From: an uncultured Muribaculum sp.
GTDB taxonomy: Bacteria; Bacteroidota; Bacteroidia; Bacteroidales; Muribaculaceae
Direction of reading: 5' to 3'
Length of the DNA stretch: 41,996 nt
NCBI GenBank assembly: GCA_910589555.1
Contig: CAJUTE010000022.1
Coordinates: 1-41,996, forward strand
Position 1 is the first letter of the stretch. Each line of letters starts with the position of its first letter. The notes beneath the pieces are model-generated. The model had not been told where the DNA came from, did not search any database, and worked only from the letters and a program-made list of their open reading frames with translations. This document shows, piece after piece, positions 8,196-18,200 of this stretch. The position numbers were made by a program, and so were the translations under genes.

Positions 8196-9785
8196 TTAAC
8201 GAGGATTAGCCTGGAAACCGGCGTCACGCACATCTTGCGGAATCTGATATACGCGGCGCAAATCATCTTTCGTCAAAAAGTCGGTGATATGGTCAGGCTC
8301 ACCCTCCACATTGCACACTCTGCGCGGTATCTCTATGCCATAACGCTTGATGTCAAACCATCGCAATCCGTCGTGAAGAGTCTCGATGCGGCGCATGGCA
8401 AGCACACATTGCAGCATCGACTCCTGCATTGACCCCTCCTCGTCGATAGCGAATGACGGGTTTAGGTGCTTCTTATGGGCTGAGTTCAACCGCTTGTCAT
8501 CGTCATAGCAATATTCTTTCTCGGAATAGAATGCCGTGATATGCTCCTTGGTCATGTCGGGTGTGCTCTTCAAAATCATCGCTATATTTTTCACCCAGGT
8601 GTCAATGTCGGCAGCCGCTTCATCATATTTTTTAAGAAGCGTGTATGCCTCCGCGCGGCACAACAAAGTCTCGTCAGCAGTGAACGCAGCCACGACAGTG
8701 TGGGGATAACCGATTCCGGCGACAGGGTCGGTGAACTCAAAAGCGTATGGCGATTTGAGAATCATGCGTTTGTCGGTTCCGTCGCTCACGGTGGTCACAA
8801 GCTGTCCTTTCAGGTAACCGCCCCACACATTTTTCAACGATATGTCCTCATTGTAGGCAAGATAATAAGTATGGGCATAGCGGCTGTACTGGCTGTAGCG
8901 TCCGAAAGCGGCGCCGCGGAACGAATATGCCGCCTGAAGAAGCAGATTGCAGTTGGCAGTGGGTTCGATGTAGAAGTTGGGGCGAAGCTGACCGTAATGG
9001 TTCAATTTCACGAATGACGCCCAGTCGCGCAGCATACTCTTCGGCTCGGAACCGAGAACCTTGTTGGCATACTCGATAACCTTGTCCCATTTCTCGGTAT
9101 AGAGATAGAATCGAGCGGCAAACGCGTAGGCAGCTTTCTGATTGAAATGATATTTAGGCACAGTGTAATAGGAATCGCCCACGAGCGACATACCTTCCAA
9201 TAGATCCTGCTCTATGTAATTGTAGAAGTCGGCAAGATTGCCTCGGTCATAAGAGGGACGGAGCGAAGTCTCAGGCTTGTGCATATAAGGCAGTCCGAGA
9301 TCATTTGCCGCGTTTTGCGTCCAGTGGCGGCAAAACAGATTGGCAAGCACAAAATGGCTGTAGGCACGGCACAACAGCGCCTCACCCCTGAGCTGCGACA
9401 GCATTTCGGATGCATCCTTTCCGCCAAGCTCATCAATTGCTATCAGAGCCTCATTTGCCGCAGAAATAGCCTCAAAACAGCTCTCCCAATTTTCGCTTAG
9501 GGAAGAGGTCATGGTCTCTGATTCGTCACGCCAATTGAATGTGTCGTCCATCCAACGTGTAGTCTCGTTGTAGAGCACACCTATATCATCGGAATTGTCG
9601 GACGACAACTCGTTGACCCAGGCATACTCTTTATAAGGATATGCCGACACGAGCAAGCTCTTTATCTTCTCCTCCGAGTCGAGCGTGGTGCGGTTGTCGG
9701 GCATCTCGTCCAAAAAATCGTTGCAGCCGGTGAGTGTTACGGTTGTTAACAGCGTCAACACGGCGCCTTTGATATATCTATTCAT
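8196..9785 (-). CDS. SusD/RagB-family nutrient-binding lipoprotein
   Basis: A 529-residue surface lipoprotein with lipobox LTGC (C21) and the SusD hallmark NDFLDEMPDNRTTLDS right after the lipid anchor. The helical TPR-like core is seen around residues 130-170 (LRGEALLCRAYSHFVLANLFC) and the RagB C-terminal part around 450-500 (RIETLHDGLRWFDIKRYGIEI). It forms the lid over the SusC channel encoded 22 bp upstream. The ligand cannot be read from the sequence; no glycoside hydrolase or lyase is nearby, and the metallohydrolase partner points away from a simple glycan. Confidence 0.93.
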   Translation of the reverse strand: MNRYIKGAVLTLLTTVTLTGCNDFLDEMPDNRTTLDSEEKIKSLLVSAYPYKEYAWVNELSSDNSDDIGVLYNETTRWMDDTFNWRDESETMTSSLSENWESCFEAISAANEALIAIDELGGKDASEMLSQLRGEALLCRAYSHFVLANLFCRHWTQNAANDLGLPYMHKPETSLRPSYDRGNLADFYNYIEQDLLEGMSLVGDSYYTVPKYHFNQKAAYAFAARFYLYTEKWDKVIEYANKVLGSEPKSMLRDWASFVKLNHYGQLRPNFYIEPTANCNLLLQAAYSFRGAAFGRYSQYSRYAHTYYLAYNEDISLKNVWGGYLKGQLVTTVSDGTDKRMILKSPYAFEFTDPVAGIGYPHTVVAAFTADETLLCRAEAYTLLKKYDEAAADIDTWVKNIAMILKSTPDMTKEHITAFYSEKEYCYDDDKRLNSAHKKHLNPSFAIDEEGSMQESMLQCVLAMRRIETLHDGLRWFDIKRYGIEIPRRVCNVEGEPDHITDFLTKDDLRRVYQIPQDVRDAGFQANPR

Positions 9786-9807
9786 ATTATAATGATCTTG
9801 TTGATGA

Positions 9808-12800
9808 TTAAAATCCTAAATTGACAGTGAGGGTAAACTGCTTCGGCACAGGAGCCGCCACACCGCCGGTGTTGAAGAACTCCGGATCCTGACCGTTCAG
9901 CTTTTTATCAGCATAGATAAGGAACAGGTTGGTAGCCTGAAGCTTTACCATCGCTTTCGACACTCTCAGCGCCTGTGTGGCTTTTGCCGGGAACTGATAG
10001 GACACCGAAATCTCCTTCATTCTGATGAAATCGCCCTTCGCGATGCGTATGTCGGAATAGTTATAAGCGTTATAGGCAAACGCAAGGTCGGAGTCGTTGC
10101 GGTTCTGTCGGCGTGACGCTATCACAGGAACATTGGTGTGACGCTCATCGCCCGGCACCGACCAGCGGTTGTTGAATTCCTTGGGCGTAGCGGTAAGATC
10201 GGTGTAAGTGTTGCGGAACACCGGATCAAGGCGTATTACATTGCCAAACGAATAAGTCACATACAGATTAAGCGACACACCCTTATAGCGGAAAATATTG
10301 CCGAAAGAACCGACATCCGACGGATCCATGCTGCCGGAATATTTCAAGAATCCAAGTTTGTCAGGATCGGAGGTCTGGAAATACACCCCTGAGGTAGTGA
10401 TGTTGCCGTCCTGATCAAGGAAAGTGGGAATACCCTCATCGTTCAATCCCATGAAGGGGATGGAGAATAGCGATCTCACGGGATAACCCTCCTGCGCGAA
10501 ACCGTTGCCGGCTACGAGGTCTATGACACGCTTGGTGGTTTTCAAGTCGGTCACCTCATTCTTGTTGTAGGAGTAAATGAAATTGGTGGTCCATGAGAAA
10601 TCGCGTGTCACGATGTTGCGGGTGGTGAGCGACAGCTCCACACCGTGTGACTTCATCGAGGCGATGTTACCGAACTTACGTATCTGTCCGCCCACACCCT
10701 GCGTGTTGGCGATACCGATAAGATCATAGTTGTTTCGGCGATACCAATCGAAATCGATGTTTATCCTGTTGTCAAAGAATCCGGTCGACACACCGATATT
10801 AAGCTCATGCTTTTTCTCGTAGGTCAGGTCGCTGTTGGCAAGCTCGGCAAGATAAAGCTGAGTTTCGCTTGTGCTCGTGCTGGGGCGCCAGGTGTTTGAC
10901 GCCTTGATAATAGAGTATGCGTTGCTCACCGAGGGACGGTCGCCTGTAAGAGAATAGGACGCTTTAAGGGTGAGGTGGCTCCAAGTGGGTTCGAAATCAT
11001 GAAACCATGATTCCTCATGCACATTCCAAGAACCGGAGATATTCCATGTGGGGAGCCAGCGCGACTTGCGGCTTTTGCCGAGGGAGTTGGTGCCCTCGTA
11101 TCGGATTGTACCGTTCAAAGTGTATTTTCCCTGATAAGAGTAGGTAGCGTTGGCAAAGAATGCGGCGCTGCGCTCGCTCGTGTTGGTCAACGTGTAGTAG
11201 TCGGTATTCTCTTCCTTTCCGCGCTTGAACGCATGGTAGGCGTAATTGGCGATCTCGCCGAGATTGTATTGCATACCCCAGCCACGGAACCATGTGGAAT
11301 GACGGTCGACGGAGTTGGTCTCCATACCGGCATAGAAGTTCACGATGTGATTATCATTAAAGACATCATTATACTTTGCTGAAACACGGAGGTCCCACTT
11401 GAACATATCGCGGTCGGCACGTTCATATATACCGCCGTTTGGCAATATGGTGATGGGCACAGCAAATATGTCATCGGGATCAGTGTAGAGATATTTGTTC
11501 TTGTCGCGTATGTCGGTCGACGGCATCGCACGATAAGCCTGAGCCTGATTGGACTCATCAAGTATAAAGTGCTCCTGACGGGTGGTGGTGCTTTGCAAAC
11601 CGCCGAGAAGCGTGAACTCAAGTTTACGGATAGGCTTGTAGGTAAACACACCGGTGAGGCGGAAGTCATTAACCCCGAGCTTCATGTAGTTATGCTCCAG
11701 CTCGTGAGAGATGTTGAAGGGAGCATAGTTGCGGGTGTAGAACGTATTCGGGTCAAGCGTGCGCGATGTATTGAGCGCGAATGAGTAGGGGTTGATGTCG
11801 AAATCACGTTTGACCTCGCCGCTCACCACATCAACATCGCTGCCGAGAGTGCCGGGAGCCTTCTGCTTGCGGAAAGAGGCGTTGCTGATGAGATTGAACG
11901 ACACTTTATCAGATATATTGAAGTTGCCGTTGAAGTTGGCGGTATAACGCTGCACGGTGCTCTGCTTGTACCATCCCGGATCATACATGGCGCTTGCCGA
12001 CACATAGTACTGAGCCTTTTCGGTTCCTGATGAAAGCGACACTGAATGATTCTGCATCACTGATGTTGAGAAGAGCTCGTCAAACCAGTCGGTGTTGCGG
12101 TATTCAGCCTCACGCAGATACTGCGCGCGAGCTTCAGGAGTGTTTTCAAGCATGAATCTCTTGTTGACAGGATCATACTGCGTGATAAGCTCATACATCT
12201 TGCCATATACGCCGCTCGCCGACGCATTGGCAATCTCGGCATAATTCAAGTAGCCTTTCTTCTGCAGCTCCTGATACACGCTCATCTGATCCTGGGAATT
12301 CATGATATTATATGTGCTGTAGCTCGGCTTCAGACGCATGGTGAACTCACCTGTATAGGAGATGGAGTTCTGCCCTGTCTTACCGCGCTTGGTGGTGACT
12401 ACAATCACTCCCGCCATGGCACGGGCACCATATATAGATGTCGCCGATCCATCCTTCAGTATGTCAAAGCTCTCAATGTCATCGGCATTCAATCCGGCTA
12501 TCGCCGATGAGATCAGCGTCTCGGCATTACCTGATGAAAGGTCGTCGGCTGAGACGTTCATCACATCCTCCATAATGACACCGTCGACCACCCAAAGCGG
12601 TTTTGAGCTACCGTAGATGGAGGTGGCACCGCGGACACGGATCTTAGGAGCGGTACCGAAGGTGCCTGACACATTCTGCACCGACACTCCGGCAGCACGT
12701 CCTTCAAGGCTTCGGCTAATGTCAGCCATACCGCTTATTCGGGCATCCTGAGCATTTATCTTGGTGGCGGCACCGGTGAAAAGGCGTTTGTCCATCTTGT

Positions 12801-13134
12801 GCATACCGGTGACCACAACCTCTTCAAGTTGTTCCGATGACGACACAAGTGTCACCGTCATGAATTCCTTCTGAATGGGGACCTCAGCCGTCTTCATGCC
12901 GATATAACTCACTGTTAAAGTTTTAGCATTTGCCGGAATCCCGGTGATCGAAAATTTTCCGTCAATATCGGTTGTTCCTCCGACTCGGGTACCATTGACC
13001 ATCACAGTCGCTCCCAATATCGGTTCATCGTCATCAGCCGATAATACGACTCCCGACACCGTTCGTGTCTGAGCTCCTATTGACGATATGGCAAATACCA
13101 TCATAGCCAATAGCATTAAGAGACTTTTTTGCAT
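9808..13134 (-). CDS. SusC/RagA-family TonB-linked outer-membrane transporter
   Basis: A 1108-residue outer-membrane importer. After a signal peptide (ending near SIGAQ, residue 21) there is a CarboxypepD regulatory-like domain (about 24-105; VSGVVLSADDDEPILGATV, then TVSYIGMKT), a plug (about 110-240, with VRGATSIYGSSKPLWVVDG and the signature SFDILKDGSATSIYGARA) and a 22-strand barrel ending in LTVNLGF. The N-terminus has no extra STN signalling domain, so an ECF sigma/anti-sigma loop is not expected. It is the first gene of the SusC-SusD-metallohydrolase-DUF4302 operon. Confidence 0.95.
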   Translation of the reverse strand: MQKSLLMLLAMMVFAISSIGAQTRTVSGVVLSADDDEPILGATVMVNGTRVGGTTDIDGKFSITGIPANAKTLTVSYIGMKTAEVPIQKEFMTVTLVSSSEQLEEVVVTGMHKMDKRLFTGAATKINAQDARISGMADISRSLEGRAAGVSVQNVSGTFGTAPKIRVRGATSIYGSSKPLWVVDGVIMEDVMNVSADDLSSGNAETLISSAIAGLNADDIESFDILKDGSATSIYGARAMAGVIVVTTKRGKTGQNSISYTGEFTMRLKPSYSTYNIMNSQDQMSVYQELQKKGYLNYAEIANASASGVYGKMYELITQYDPVNKRFMLENTPEARAQYLREAEYRNTDWFDELFSTSVMQNHSVSLSSGTEKAQYYVSASAMYDPGWYKQSTVQRYTANFNGNFNISDKVSFNLISNASFRKQKAPGTLGSDVDVVSGEVKRDFDINPYSFALNTSRTLDPNTFYTRNYAPFNISHELEHNYMKLGVNDFRLTGVFTYKPIRKLEFTLLGGLQSTTTRQEHFILDESNQAQAYRAMPSTDIRDKNKYLYTDPDDIFAVPITILPNGGIYERADRDMFKWDLRVSAKYNDVFNDNHIVNFYAGMETNSVDRHSTWFRGWGMQYNLGEIANYAYHAFKRGKEENTDYYTLTNTSERSAAFFANATYSYQGKYTLNGTIRYEGTNSLGKSRKSRWLPTWNISGSWNVHEESWFHDFEPTWSHLTLKASYSLTGDRPSVSNAYSIIKASNTWRPSTSTSETQLYLAELANSDLTYEKKHELNIGVSTGFFDNRINIDFDWYRRNNYDLIGIANTQGVGGQIRKFGNIASMKSHGVELSLTTRNIVTRDFSWTTNFIYSYNKNEVTDLKTTKRVIDLVAGNGFAQEGYPVRSLFSIPFMGLNDEGIPTFLDQDGNITTSGVYFQTSDPDKLGFLKYSGSMDPSDVGSFGNIFRYKGVSLNLYVTYSFGNVIRLDPVFRNTYTDLTATPKEFNNRWSVPGDERHTNVPVIASRRQNRNDSDLAFAYNAYNYSDIRIAKGDFIRMKEISVSYQFPAKATQALRVSKAMVKLQATNLFLIYADKKLNGQDPEFFNTGGVAAPVPKQFTLTVNLGF

Positions 13135-13282
13135 GAAAAATGAATAATAACTGGTTTTAGTAATAATTGATAATTATACACACAAAGTATTGACAAAAAC
13201 AATTTATACACGTCACACCGCCTTAGTAATATATTTTTAATAAAAAGATGATTATATCTATTAATTTTTGTCTTTACGGAAA

Positions 13283-13290
13283 CAAAGATA
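13283..13290 (-). promoter_or_regulatory. Possible -7 element for the SusC operon
   Basis: CAAAGATA here reads TATCTTTG on the minus strand, matching TAnnTTTG. No TTTG is found at the right distance upstream, so the call is weak; the implied leader would be about 140 nt and shows no known riboswitch. Confidence 0.35.
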
Positions 13291-13489
13291 TACAAATTCC
13301 ACATGAGATACGCGTAGTATTAGTTAAAAGATGCTAACGGCATATATTAATCATCATAAAAGACATAATCACAGAAGAAACTGTCACTTTTTGAAAGAAA
13401 TCGCCCTCATCAACACGCAAATTGAAAATTTCACACACCCAGATGCGTCATTGCCATGTCTACAACAGAGCAAAGCCGCAGATAAAAAC
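13291..13489. other. Intergenic stretch without recognised features
   Basis: AT-rich DNA between the SusC leader and the terminator of the fimbrial operon. I see no conserved RNA, tRNA or convincing small gene in it. Confidence 0.6.
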
Positions 13490-13518
13490 AGCCCCGCACC
13501 TGATGAAGGCACGGGGCT
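13484..13518 (-). terminator. Intrinsic terminator of the fimbrial operon
   Basis: Inverted repeat AGCCCCG (13490-13496) / CGGGGCT (13512-13518). On the minus strand it is followed by TGTTTTTA. It lies about 25 bp beyond the stop of the last fimbrillin gene. Confidence 0.8.
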
Positions 13519-13543
13519 TTATAGCAATCAATCAACGACTAAG

Positions 13544-14662
13544 CTAAAACATAGGCTTGTAATGGTAGTCCTCCAGATTGCGTGTCACGGTAACACCATC
13601 GATCGAGAACTCAAGATTCACATGTATGATTTTCTTAATCAATCCTTTTTGATCGGCGAATATTTCACGCAAGCTTCCGGAACGGGTCACTATGCCCGAT
13701 TCTTTATAGACATCCTCCCCATCCTTTTTTGTCAACACCACATACACGACTTCAAATCCCGGGTTGTTGCCTGAAATAACGCCATTCATCGGGATAAGAT
13801 AAACCGATTTTCCAAATATGTTTATCGGATCCTCCCCCTCTGAAATAACCACGGCAGTATCGGTGCAGTATCCGTCGGCAGGATTATACACATAGCCCGG
13901 AACTACATCCTCGATTTTCTTTCTATCCATATTCCGAGTCATCTCCAACGGCACTTTTTTGGAATAAGAGCCACTACTACGCTTCAATTCCCAACTACCG
14001 TCCGACATATTGTATTCCCCCTTCCTATAGAAACCCCATATACGGAATTCTTTTATCAAGAAACGGCAATATTTATACTCATCACTCTCCACTTCGTCAA
14101 AAAGCCCATCATCGGCATTTGCCGTGAAATTAACCTTATTGAGCAGAGGAGTAAAACCTAACCGGAGATTGCCATTGGCTCCGACCCCATCGCCCGACAG
14201 TGCTCCGTTTTCAGCCTTGACCAATGAATGAGCCTCATACAGCGGCTCCAATCCAGTCTTGCATTCGTGAGTAATTTTCGTAAACCAGTCGCCGAGGTTA
14301 TCATATTCTTTATTATAGGGGAAATATCCGCGAAACTCTACCGTGCCGTTCACGTGCCAATATTTGAGCGGTGAGTAGGTCCATGACAAACCGTCGAACG
14401 ACACAAGTTGATTGTGCATGAAATTGGCTACAAAGGGTGTCGTGCCGTCATCGCCCTGTGGCTTGTAGCAGGCAAACACTCCAACTCCGTCGCCTGCACC
14501 GAACACAGAGGGAGAAGCAGCTCTTGAGGGAAAACCGTCCCTTGGAGCCTCAACGGAAAATTTTATAGCACGTGCGTCAGCAATCTCCTCACCCTCTTCA
14601 GAGCAACCGATGAACAACGTGGCAAGAGATAGCCCGATAAATATATGTCTAAATATTTTCAT
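13544..14662 (-). CDS. Fimbrillin-family lipoprotein (Mfa-like)
   Basis: A predicted lipoprotein of 372 residues when the ATG at 14662 is used. The reading frame extends 42 codons further upstream, but only the internal start gives a proper signal peptide (MKIFRHIFIGLSLATLFIGC, C20), so I chose it. After the lipid anchor comes an IKFSVEAPRDGFPSRAA region, like the trypsin-sensitive propeptide arginine region of Bacteroidetes pilins, then FGAGDGVGVFACY and YSPLKYWHVNGTVEFRGYFPY, typical of fimbrillin-family (Mfa-like) proteins. It is the last gene of the fimbrial operon, 55 bp after the previous one, and could be a tip or minor pilin. Its C-terminal part (EFSIDGVTVTRNLEDY) is atypical. Confidence 0.75.
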   Translation of the reverse strand: MKIFRHIFIGLSLATLFIGCSEEGEEIADARAIKFSVEAPRDGFPSRAASPSVFGAGDGVGVFACYKPQGDDGTTPFVANFMHNQLVSFDGLSWTYSPLKYWHVNGTVEFRGYFPYNKEYDNLGDWFTKITHECKTGLEPLYEAHSLVKAENGALSGDGVGANGNLRLGFTPLLNKVNFTANADDGLFDEVESDEYKYCRFLIKEFRIWGFYRKGEYNMSDGSWELKRSSGSYSKKVPLEMTRNMDRKKIEDVVPGYVYNPADGYCTDTAVVISEGEDPINIFGKSVYLIPMNGVISGNNPGFEVVYVVLTKKDGEDVYKESGIVTRSGSLREIFADQKGLIKKIIHVNLEFSIDGVTVTRNLEDYHYKPMF

Positions 14663-14717
14663 GTCAATATCCCAGTTTTTGGAGATTTTCAATTCTCTTT
14701 CGGCTACAAGCCTACAC

Positions 14718-15821
14718 TCATTGTTTCTCTTCCGGCTTCCAATCGGTTTCGGAATCCTCCCAATCAGAAACGACAGGTTCAACATCAACCGATTTCAGAC
14801 CTAAACGCAGGGTGAACCAATAGGCTTTCCCGGTTTCAAAATTGAATTCAAACGCCGATGTGATCTCATTGTTGATTGTAATGCCGCCGGCAGCGAGATT
14901 AGCATCGACAGTCGCAACATCGTAATTGACTGTAATTGCGACCGGCACAGCCTTATTTGACGGAATGAGCATAAGATACTTTCCATTTGCCGTCAGATCG
15001 GACATCTTTGTCCCGGCGGCATGGGTTATCACATTGCTGCCTGCGATGAAATCCCCGGTTTCAAACGGATATTCCATCTCTCGAGCCTCCACATTTTCCC
15101 ACTTGCCTGAAGCCAAATTCAAGTCGCCCGAAGCTCCAAGCGATGATGACTTGAACACCACACTGTTGATTGTGAGAGTCGTGGCGGCATCAATAACCTC
15201 ATCGGCAACGATCCTGAAGCCCACCCTCGACAACGCATGTCTGAAGTTGAACTGCACCTGATCAACCTTTTCGAGATTGACTGTTTTTTCAGCATCGGCA
15301 TAAAGAAAATCAATCTGCTTATCGACATCACTATCCATCTTGAAAGTCACTTTCGGACTTCCCGACACTTCAATTCCGGTAATCCCGGTAATGCCGGTTT
15401 CTCCAAACGCGGCAGCATAAGGAGCATAAGCAAAAAATGACACCTTACCCCGAGGCCAGTATTTATCCTGATCACAAAGCCAAGAACCGGCTCCAATCAC
15501 TCCCGAACTTGCAGCTTTCCACCACACTTTCTGATTGTACATGAAATCGGGGGTAAAACCCACGGTAGCGTCGGGATTGAAATCATCAGCGCCTGTATTG
15601 GAGGCAAACACGCCAAAGCCCGCCTTTTTTAAGTCATCGATATTTGCCACCGAAGCGCGCGACTCGTATGCGTCGCTTATATAGGCGCCAAACACTATAG
15701 CATTACCGTTGCCCGAATCAGGCTCATCGCCTGCACCGGAGCAACTACTCAGTGAAAGTGCCGCAAAAACGGTCAACGCTATCCATCCGTTGGTTTTATG
15801 TTGATATTTCAGCTTATACAT
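14718..15821 (-). CDS. Fimbrillin-family lipoprotein (Mfa-like)
   Basis: A 367-residue lipoprotein with lipobox LSLSSC (C27). The fimbrillin pattern is clear: NAIVFGAYISDAYESRA after the anchor, then GFGVFASNTG, FMYNQKVWW, KYWPRGKVSFFAYAPY, and FNFRHALSRVGFRI, the motif shared by Mfa-like pilins of type V pili. The C-terminus has the conserved VSDWEDSETDW, where such pilins end in a donor-strand region. Ser/Arg before position 55 suggests processing by a trypsin-like gingipain-type protease as in known type V pilins. It lies 21 bp after the DUF5119 gene. A three-fold Thr-Gly-Ile motif (15376-15398) comes from a 9-bp microrepeat. Confidence 0.85.
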   Translation of the reverse strand: MYKLKYQHKTNGWIALTVFAALSLSSCSGAGDEPDSGNGNAIVFGAYISDAYESRASVANIDDLKKAGFGVFASNTGADDFNPDATVGFTPDFMYNQKVWWKAASSGVIGAGSWLCDQDKYWPRGKVSFFAYAPYAAAFGETGITGITGIEVSGSPKVTFKMDSDVDKQIDFLYADAEKTVNLEKVDQVQFNFRHALSRVGFRIVADEVIDAATTLTINSVVFKSSSLGASGDLNLASGKWENVEAREMEYPFETGDFIAGSNVITHAAGTKMSDLTANGKYLMLIPSNKAVPVAITVNYDVATVDANLAAGGITINNEITSAFEFNFETGKAYWFTLRLGLKSVDVEPVVSDWEDSETDWKPEEKQ

Positions 15822-15842
15822 ACTTTTTTCTGAAAAACAATT

Positions 15843-16877
15843 TTATATCGGCATATTGAAATCGATACGCTCATCCCAATCGTTGAACCACACATCAACT
15901 CCGCCTCCGTTGCCGCTATATGGCGGCAATGCCGGATCGAGCCGCAATTCAAGATATAGGTCGAGATTGTCGCCCCTGCCTGCTGCAGCGTGTACCGGCT
16001 CTTTGATAAGATGTCCCACCGGGATATCATATCTCTTGACTGTTTTACCGTCGGCAAGCAATGCCTGGATTTCAAGCCGGTTTTCCTCGGGTGTTCCATT
16101 ATGGTTTGCCGGCAATCCGAAACATCGCACATCAGCTTTTACAAGCCCGTCGCCCTGCGGAGATGATGAACGGGAGCATATCCAATCATCAGCTTCGATA
16201 AGATGAGTGACCGTCACGGCATTATCCTCGGGGAAGTCGGCTGCAAAACGCCGTCCTGCGGCAAGACCGCTTATCGCTCCACGTGCAGCGAGCAGATTGC
16301 CCATATTATCGACATGAACAGTCACATGAAGGGTGTAGATTATATTCTTCGGATGAAGTGTCCCTATTATTTTCACGCCATCGGCAACCGGCTCTATGGC
16401 GGTTGTCATGATTGTATCCACAGCAAGCCATTCGGGCTGCCCGGCAACATAATTACCGCTTCCGGCAACCCCGTCATACCATTTTGACGTAGCTGATTCT
16501 TTGACATACGCCTTGGCGGTCTCCACAGCATCAAGCCCACGGAAGCCGATGTTGACAAACTCCTGCTCGGTGAGATTGAACACGGTCGCCCAATGCCGTC
16601 CCGGGGAAAGACGGGAAGTGATGCCGGTGACATCATTGTCAATCGCCTGCACCATATCTCCGGTTTCAATGTGCTGAAACAATACAGTCATTCCGGCAGG
16701 AACACTCTTTCCGTAGCTGCTCCAGTCGACCTCGATGCGTGAGAGTGATTTTTCTTCTTCACTATCTGCTGTGCCATCGCATGATGTGAAAATGACACAC
16801 AACACAACAAGCATGGCGCACAACCAATCATTGCGCTGCCATGCTTGAAATTTGTATTGTGAGTCGAGAACAACCAT
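15843..16877 (-). CDS. DUF5119 fimbrial-associated lipoprotein
   Basis: A 344-residue lipoprotein of the DUF5119 type, related in role to the FimB/Mfa2 anchor family of type V pili. The N-terminus is unusually long before the lipobox IFTSC (C33); the hydrophobic core is AMLVVLCVIF, and the internal Met at residue 22 is probably too late for a signal peptide. Recognisable pieces are SRIEVDWSSYGKSVPAGMTVLF, SRLSPGRHWATVFNLTEQEFVNIGFRGLD and a C-terminal VDVWFNDWDERIDFNMPI. It follows a fimbrillin gene by 10 bp and precedes another, so it is the second copy of a DUF5119 gene in the operon. Confidence 0.75.
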   Translation of the reverse strand: MVVLDSQYKFQAWQRNDWLCAMLVVLCVIFTSCDGTADSEEEKSLSRIEVDWSSYGKSVPAGMTVLFQHIETGDMVQAIDNDVTGITSRLSPGRHWATVFNLTEQEFVNIGFRGLDAVETAKAYVKESATSKWYDGVAGSGNYVAGQPEWLAVDTIMTTAIEPVADGVKIIGTLHPKNIIYTLHVTVHVDNMGNLLAARGAISGLAAGRRFAADFPEDNAVTVTHLIEADDWICSRSSSPQGDGLVKADVRCFGLPANHNGTPEENRLEIQALLADGKTVKRYDIPVGHLIKEPVHAAAGRGDNLDLYLELRLDPALPPYSGNGGGVDVWFNDWDERIDFNMPI

Positions 16878-16887
16878 CTGCCGAAGG

Positions 16888-18171
16888 TTAGTTCATCGGA
16901 GTCTCAAGATCCTCTTGAGGATTATCGTTGCTAACCCAGTCGGAAACAGTCACGCTGAATGTGATAGGATCGTCAAGCACCGGATCACCGGGTCTTTTGT
17001 CATCGGGACGCTTCTCGCCTTCAGGAATTCCATCAGGAAGCGGTTCGGGAGGATAAACACCGGCGCCACTGTTTCTACCGCAGAATTCAAGAGTGTACAC
17101 ATATTTTTTGCCGGGCATCCATGTGCCTTCGATAGGAACGCATGAATATCCATAGGCATCAGCTTTGAATGTGTGTCGTCCGCTCGCATCACTTGTGACA
17201 GGGAACAGCTGGTGAACGTGACCAACAACCGTAGTGCCATCAGAGCCATATAGAGGACCAACAGCAGTATCATTGTCAGTGGCATCAAATTTATGCTCAG
17301 TCTCTACTCGGCAAAGAACCAAAATATATGCTCCCGGCTTACTGTCTCTCGCGCTTGAAGACACATCAGAAGCCTCCATGAGGTTTTCAAACACATATTT
17401 GTTGAAAGTCTGCGGCAGCAACATAAGGCTTGAATTATTACCACCGTCTTCATTGCTTATCATGTCGACACCCTCACCCAATTTCGTACCTTCAGAAAGT
17501 GTACGACCATAGTTAGACAAGGTCTGGGTTCTCCATTTCAAATAATCGTTAGGGTCTTTACCAAAGATAAATTCACCTTCAGAGTCAACATTTACAATCC
17601 ATGCACCTTTTACCTTGACTATACGACCCTCTTCATAGCCATCACCCTTTTTAATTTTTATCTCAATCTGCGACAAAGCGTGACGGAAAACGAGTGGCAC
17701 CTGCATACCGCTTGTATTATCGCGCTCAGCTCTGGTATATGCCACCACAAGATCTTTATGATCTTTACCACCGTTAACCATATCTGAAGCAACAGTGAAA
17801 TCGGACAATGTTTGTGTTTGTCCGGTAAAGTTAGGCTTTATATTAACATTTTCCGGACCGTATGCCCAAAAGCTGATTCTATTGACATCCACAGGCCAGG
17901 TGATTTTGCTTTCAAGCTCATAATCGCCGCTGCCTGTTGACTTCTTTCTTGCCATAAGGCCGTTGATAAACAATTTGGAGTAACCATCGGCATCGGCATA
18001 GACTCTAAATCCGTCAAGTTCCTTAAGAGTTGTCGGAGTCGCACGGCTCACTTTTGTAGTGAATGTGATTTCTTCACCTGAGTAGATCTCTTTCAGCTCG
18101 TCATTAGTACATGAAACAAGCCCGAGAGCAACTACTGAAGCAAGACTTAAAAGTTTTGTTTTCGATTTCAT
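16888..18171 (-). CDS. Fimbrillin-family lipoprotein (Mfa-like)
   Basis: A 427-residue lipoprotein with lipobox LGLVSC (C21). It shows the fimbrillin layout: EEITFTTKVSRATPTTL after the anchor, KITWPVDVNRISFWAYGP, LVFRHALSQIEIKIKKG, LMLLPQT and KYVYTLEFCG, and a C-terminal tail with FSVTVSDWVSNDNPQED. A proline/aspartate-rich insert (PPEPLPDGIPEG.., residues about 382-410) precedes the last strand and is odd for the family. As the first pilin after the DUF3575 and DUF5119 genes it may be the major subunit, but abundance cannot be judged from sequence. Confidence 0.85.
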   Translation of the reverse strand: MKSKTKLLSLASVVALGLVSCTNDELKEIYSGEEITFTTKVSRATPTTLKELDGFRVYADADGYSKLFINGLMARKKSTGSGDYELESKITWPVDVNRISFWAYGPENVNIKPNFTGQTQTLSDFTVASDMVNGGKDHKDLVVAYTRAERDNTSGMQVPLVFRHALSQIEIKIKKGDGYEEGRIVKVKGAWIVNVDSEGEFIFGKDPNDYLKWRTQTLSNYGRTLSEGTKLGEGVDMISNEDGGNNSSLMLLPQTFNKYVFENLMEASDVSSSARDSKPGAYILVLCRVETEHKFDATDNDTAVGPLYGSDGTTVVGHVHQLFPVTSDASGRHTFKADAYGYSCVPIEGTWMPGKKYVYTLEFCGRNSGAGVYPPEPLPDGIPEGEKRPDDKRPGDPVLDDPITFSVTVSDWVSNDNPQEDLETPMN

Positions 18172-18200
18172 GATTATTATTTTAATTTGACAAATTGTTT

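Noticed and set aside
13331..13774. Plus-strand frame of 147 codons
   Set aside because: It spans the fimbrial terminator and runs into the antisense of a fimbrillin gene; no ribosome site or recognisable motif.
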